A stretch of DNA of 7,265 nt from Candidatus Brocadiaceae bacterium. GTDB taxonomy: Bacteria > Planctomycetota > Brocadiia > Brocadiales > Bathyanammoxibiaceae. A program made the translations under genes and the position numbers. Numbering within the stretch: the stretch's first letter is position 1; each line of letters begins with the position of its first letter. The notes under the pieces were generated by a model. That model was not told the origin of the DNA. It saw only the letters and a list, made by a program, of their open reading frames with translations, and did not search any database. Location: assembly GCA_030018855.1 (NCBI GenBank), contig JASEHG010000100.1, forward strand, positions 1-7,265. Reading direction: 5' to 3'. This document shows positions 5,588 through 7,265 of this stretch, in pieces.

Positions 5588-6592
5588 ATGAAAATAATAG
5601 AATGCGTGCCTAATTTCAGCGAAGGAAGAGACCTGTATAAGATTGGGGCAATCGCTAAGGAGGTAGAATCTACCCCGGAGGTGAAGCTCCTCGGGGTGGA
5701 GCCTGACCCTGACTACAACCGTACCGTAGTGACGTTTGCCGGTACCCCGGACGGGGTGAAGCAGGCCACCAGGAAGGCAATCACCAGGGCAAGTGAACTC
5801 ATAGACATGTCCCAGCACAGGGGTAGTCACCCCAGGCTAGGGGCGGCGGACGTAGTGCCCTTTGTGCCTATCCGTGGGGTTACTATGGAGGAGTGCGTTA
5901 GGCTGGCGGTGGAACTGGCCAGAGAGGTGGGGGAGGGCTTGGGCATACCGGTCTATCTATACCGTGAGGCAGCCAGAAAGCCAGAACATAGGGAGCTTGC
6001 CAATATTAGAAAGGGGGAATACGAGGGGCTGGCAGAAAAGTTGGCCAGAGACAAACCCGACTTCGGCCCATGCGAATTTAATGAGAGGGTGAGACGTAAT
6101 GGGGCAACGGTCATCGGGGCAAGGAAGCTCCTCATTGCCTACAACGTAGACCTCTCTACCCCTGAGCTGGCCATTGCCAATAAGATTTCTGGCAGGGTGA
6201 GGGAGACAGGCGTGATTAGGAAGATTAACGGGACAGAGAGGACACCAGGACTATTGAAACAAGTACAGGCCATGGGGGTGAGACTCCGTACAGGTATCAC
6301 GCAGGTCTCCATGAACCTCCTGGACTACGAGGTCACCCCTCCACATGTGGCCCTGGAGGCAGTCCGTAGGGAGGCCAAGGTCATCGGGGTAGAGGTCACG
6401 GCCAGTGAGATAGTGGGGCTTGTTAGCCTTGAGCCACTCCTCATGGCAGGCAGGTTTTATATGGGTAGTAGGGGCACGTTGCAACGTGCCCCTACCGAAG
6501 GTGAATTGATAAGGGCGGCAATGAAAGGGCTGGCCCTCAGGGACTTTGAGCCGGAAAAGAAGGTGATTGAGTATGCCCTGGAACTTGGATAG
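5588..6592 (+). CDS. ftcD: Glutamate formiminotransferase (single-domain)
   Basis: Transfers the formimino group of N-formimino-L-glutamate to tetrahydrofolate, giving glutamate and 5-formimino-THF; the last amino-acid step of this Hut variant. The 334 residues begin with the canonical IIECVPNFSEGRD (3-15). They contain QHRGSHPRLGAADVVPFVPIRG (76-97), where His81 corresponds to the catalytic His82 of the pig enzyme, then PVYLYREAA (121-129), RKGEYEGL (141-148) and GATVIGARKLLIAYNV (172-187). The C-terminal subdomain follows, with GITQVSMNLLDYEVTPPH (236-253) and TASEIVGLVSLEPLL (271-285). There is no cyclodeaminase domain, so a separate FchA-type enzyme must act next. Residues 294-303 are written by a perfect palindrome in the loop after AGRFYM. 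The last 15 codons are duplicated downstream. The start is well set by AGAGGTG and the family N-terminus. Confidence 0.95.
   Translation: MKIIECVPNFSEGRDLYKIGAIAKEVESTPEVKLLGVEPDPDYNRTVVTFAGTPDGVKQATRKAITRASELIDMSQHRGSHPRLGAADVVPFVPIRGVTMEECVRLAVELAREVGEGLGIPVYLYREAARKPEHRELANIRKGEYEGLAEKLARDKPDFGPCEFNERVRRNGATVIGARKLLIAYNVDLSTPELAIANKISGRVRETGVIRKINGTERTPGLLKQVQAMGVRLRTGITQVSMNLLDYEVTPPHVALEAVRREAKVIGVEVTASEIVGLVSLEPLLMAGRFYMGSRGTLQRAPTEGELIRAAMKGLALRDFEPEKKVIEYALELG
6468..6495 (+). repeat. Perfect 28-bp palindrome inside the ftcD coding sequence
   Basis: The arms GTAGGGGCACGTTG (6468-6481) and CAACGTGCCCCTAC (6482-6495) are exact reverse complements with no loop. It is read as SRGTLQRAPT (residues 294-303) in the loop between AGRFYM and EGELIRAAM, where homologues typically have a similar-length KQGRSPGVP-like stretch. 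It therefore seems to have replaced rather than lengthened the loop. The right half also occurs at 3179-3192. Confidence 0.92.
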
Positions 6593-6608
6593 ACACCAAG
6601 ATTTGAGG

Positions 6609-6626
6609 CGCAGGCTAAAGCCTGCG
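6609..6626 (+). terminator. Hairpin after ftcD, possible terminator or dispersed palindrome
   Basis: CGCAGGCT-aa-AGCCTGCG is a perfect 8-bp stem with a 2-base centre, 16 bases after the ftcD stop. It is followed by GCTACCCTTACT, not a T-tract. The form (GCAGGCTAAAGCCTGC) is that of a dispersed palindromic repeat. A role in ending or stabilising the ftcD mRNA is possible. Confidence 0.4.
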
Positions 6627-6633
6627 GCTACCC

Positions 6634-6654
6634 TTACTGCATACTGCTTACTGC
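6634..6654 (+). repeat. Three tandem TTACTGC-type heptads
   Basis: TTACTGC (6634-6640), ATACTGC (6641-6647) and TTACTGC (6648-6654) form a perfect-period 7-base tandem array ending exactly one base before the second copy of the ftcD tail begins. Confidence 0.8.
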
Positions 6655-6697
6655 CTTTGAGCCGGAAAAGAAGGTGATTGAGTACGCCCTGGAACTA

Positions 6698-6786
6698 GGG
6701 GGTAGGGGGTAGGGGGTAGGGGATAGGGGGTAGGGAGTAGCTAGATTTTATCCTGCTATTCCCTACACCCTACTCCCTAATCCCTG
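6698..6786. repeat. Inverted GGGGGTA heptad array with strong G-quadruplex potential
   Basis: The plus strand has six G-tracts (6698-6702, 6705-6709, 6712-6716, 6719-6722, 6726-6730, 6733-6735) separated by TA or ATA, a near-ideal quadruplex motif. The complementary array of CTANNCC heptads at 6756-6786 pairs with 6710-6740 (about 7 mismatches in 31, in register), separated by 15 bases. The right arm contains the stop codon of the MTHFR gene. It belongs to the same TAGGG heptad family as 1347-1416. Confidence 0.88.
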
Positions 6787-7265
6787 CTCTGTGGGCGTGG
6801 GAGTAGGCCTGCCCTTTCTACTAGCTGGGCTACCACCTCCTCCCATTCAATCGCCATGATGTGTATCCCGGAGAGGCCTTCTATCTGCCTCAGCTTCTCA
6901 ATTATCTCTATGCAGACCTCTATGCCCTCAGCCTTAGATTTCTTCTGCTCAAGGCGAGAGATGATGGCGTCAGGGACGTCCATACCGGGGACGTTCTTCT
7001 TCATATATTTGGCCATACCTGCAGACTTCAAAGGCGCTACCCCTGCCAGGATGAAGGCCCTCTTGTGGAGACCCTTCTCCCTAACCTCTTCCATCCATCG
7101 GGCAAATTTGTCTACGTTATAGACAATCTGGGTCTGGATGAACTCTGCCCCGGCCGTTATCTTCTTGGCCAGTCGCCTGGAGCGGAAGGCAAATGGGTCT
7201 GCAAAGGGATTCTCCGCCGCACCCAGGAAGAACCGCGGCTCTCCCTCCAGGGGTGTCCCTGAGAG
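6777..7265 (-). CDS. metF: Methylenetetrahydrofolate reductase, C-terminal part (start beyond right edge)
   Basis: Reduces 5,10-methylene-THF to 5-methyl-THF, a flavoprotein with a TIM-barrel fold. In the window there are 162 residues open to the right edge; the full family is about 290-320. Visible family segments are GTPLEGEPRFFLGAAENPFADP, AGAEFIQTQIVYNVDKF (Q-T-Q motif of the barrel strand), KRAFILAGVAPLKSAGMAKYM, NVPGMDVPDAIISRL and the end GIHIMAIEWEEVVAQLVERAGLLPRP, which is characteristic of stand-alone reductases of anaerobes and acetogen-like lineages. An internal ATG at 7094 is not the start, because conserved sequence continues upstream. The final residues SRD and the TAG stop are encoded by the TAGGG heptad repeat, so the C-terminus was reshaped by repeat DNA. 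It converges with ftcD, and both serve the folate one-carbon pool. Confidence 0.92.
   Translation of the reverse strand, partial: LSGTPLEGEPRFFLGAAENPFADPFAFRSRRLAKKITAGAEFIQTQIVYNVDKFARWMEEVREKGLHKRAFILAGVAPLKSAGMAKYMKKNVPGMDVPDAIISRLEQKKSKAEGIEVCIEIIEKLRQIEGLSGIHIMAIEWEEVVAQLVERAGLLPRPQSRD

Larger units (their letters stand above)
6544..6699 (+). repeat. Direct duplication of the ftcD 3' end (two 45-base copies, 111 apart)
   Basis: Copy 1 (6544-6588) is the end of ftcD. Copy 2 (6655-6699) lies downstream of the stop and differs at two bases only (T6574/C6685 and T6586/A6697). Both changes are synonymous in the ftcD frame (Tyr and Leu). The offset of 111 bases keeps the frame. The 66 bases between copies hold a stop, a hairpin and three heptads. 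This suggests insertion of repeat DNA with duplication of the gene end. Confidence 0.92.

Noticed and set aside
5534..5830. Minus-strand 98-residue frame crossing the ftcD start
   Set aside because: It overlaps conserved FtcD N-terminal codons and has no family features.
6698..6786. CRISPR array or telomere
   Set aside because: Heptads without spacers and with an inverted second arm between two chromosomal genes fit neither a CRISPR array nor a chromosome end.
6861..7262. 133-residue plus-strand frame at the right end
   Set aside because: It is antisense to the MTHFR gene, whose protein is clearly recognisable.

Overview
The window carries a bacterial histidine-degradation (Hut) cluster of the tetrahydrofolate-coupled type. 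hutU, hutI and a one-domain glutamate formiminotransferase (ftcD) are present, together with the C-terminal part of a methylenetetrahydrofolate reductase, most of an ilvD, a HicBA toxin-antitoxin pair and a 39-residue cysteine-rich ORF. Gene content and the dense, varied palindromic and heptanucleotide repeats suggest an uncultured environmental, probably anaerobic bacterium. Similar gene types occur in Chloroflexota, Planctomycetota and Omnitrophota, but I cannot assign a phylum from this sequence. Hut and ilvD genes look GC-rich, whereas the hic pair is clearly AT-richer.

Layout: ilvD (minus strand, 3' end cut by the left edge) has its own candidate promoter and a leader containing an inverted TAGGG-type heptad hairpin. 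Upstream of it on the same strand lie the small Cys-rich ORF (1519-1638), hutI (1659-3041), a repeat-filled gap, hutU (3212-4918), hicA (4967-5197) and hicB (5202-5465). These read in the order hicB-hicA-hutU-hutI-small ORF and may be partly co-transcribed. ftcD (5588-6592) diverges from hicB across a 122-base gap. It converges with the MTHFR gene (6777 to the right edge) across a 184-base repeat-packed intergenic region.

Pathway: HutU turns urocanate into imidazolone propionate, HutI opens the ring to formiminoglutamate, and FtcD moves the formimino group to tetrahydrofolate, releasing glutamate. The one-carbon unit enters the folate pool, where MTHFR reduces methylene-THF to methyl-THF. Histidine ammonia-lyase and the cyclodeaminase are not in the window.

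Most striking feature: all three Hut pathway genes carry a palindromic repeat inside the reading frame without losing frame. The elements are a 27-codon block in hutI, about 11 codons in hutU, and a perfect 28-bp palindrome in ftcD. The same core (CCGCCTGAGGCGG) and the same end motif (GTAGGG...CCCTAC) recur in the hutU-hutI intergenic region. This looks like a family of protein-invading palindromic elements comparable in concept to the Rickettsia palindromic elements, in a different organism and with unrelated sequence.
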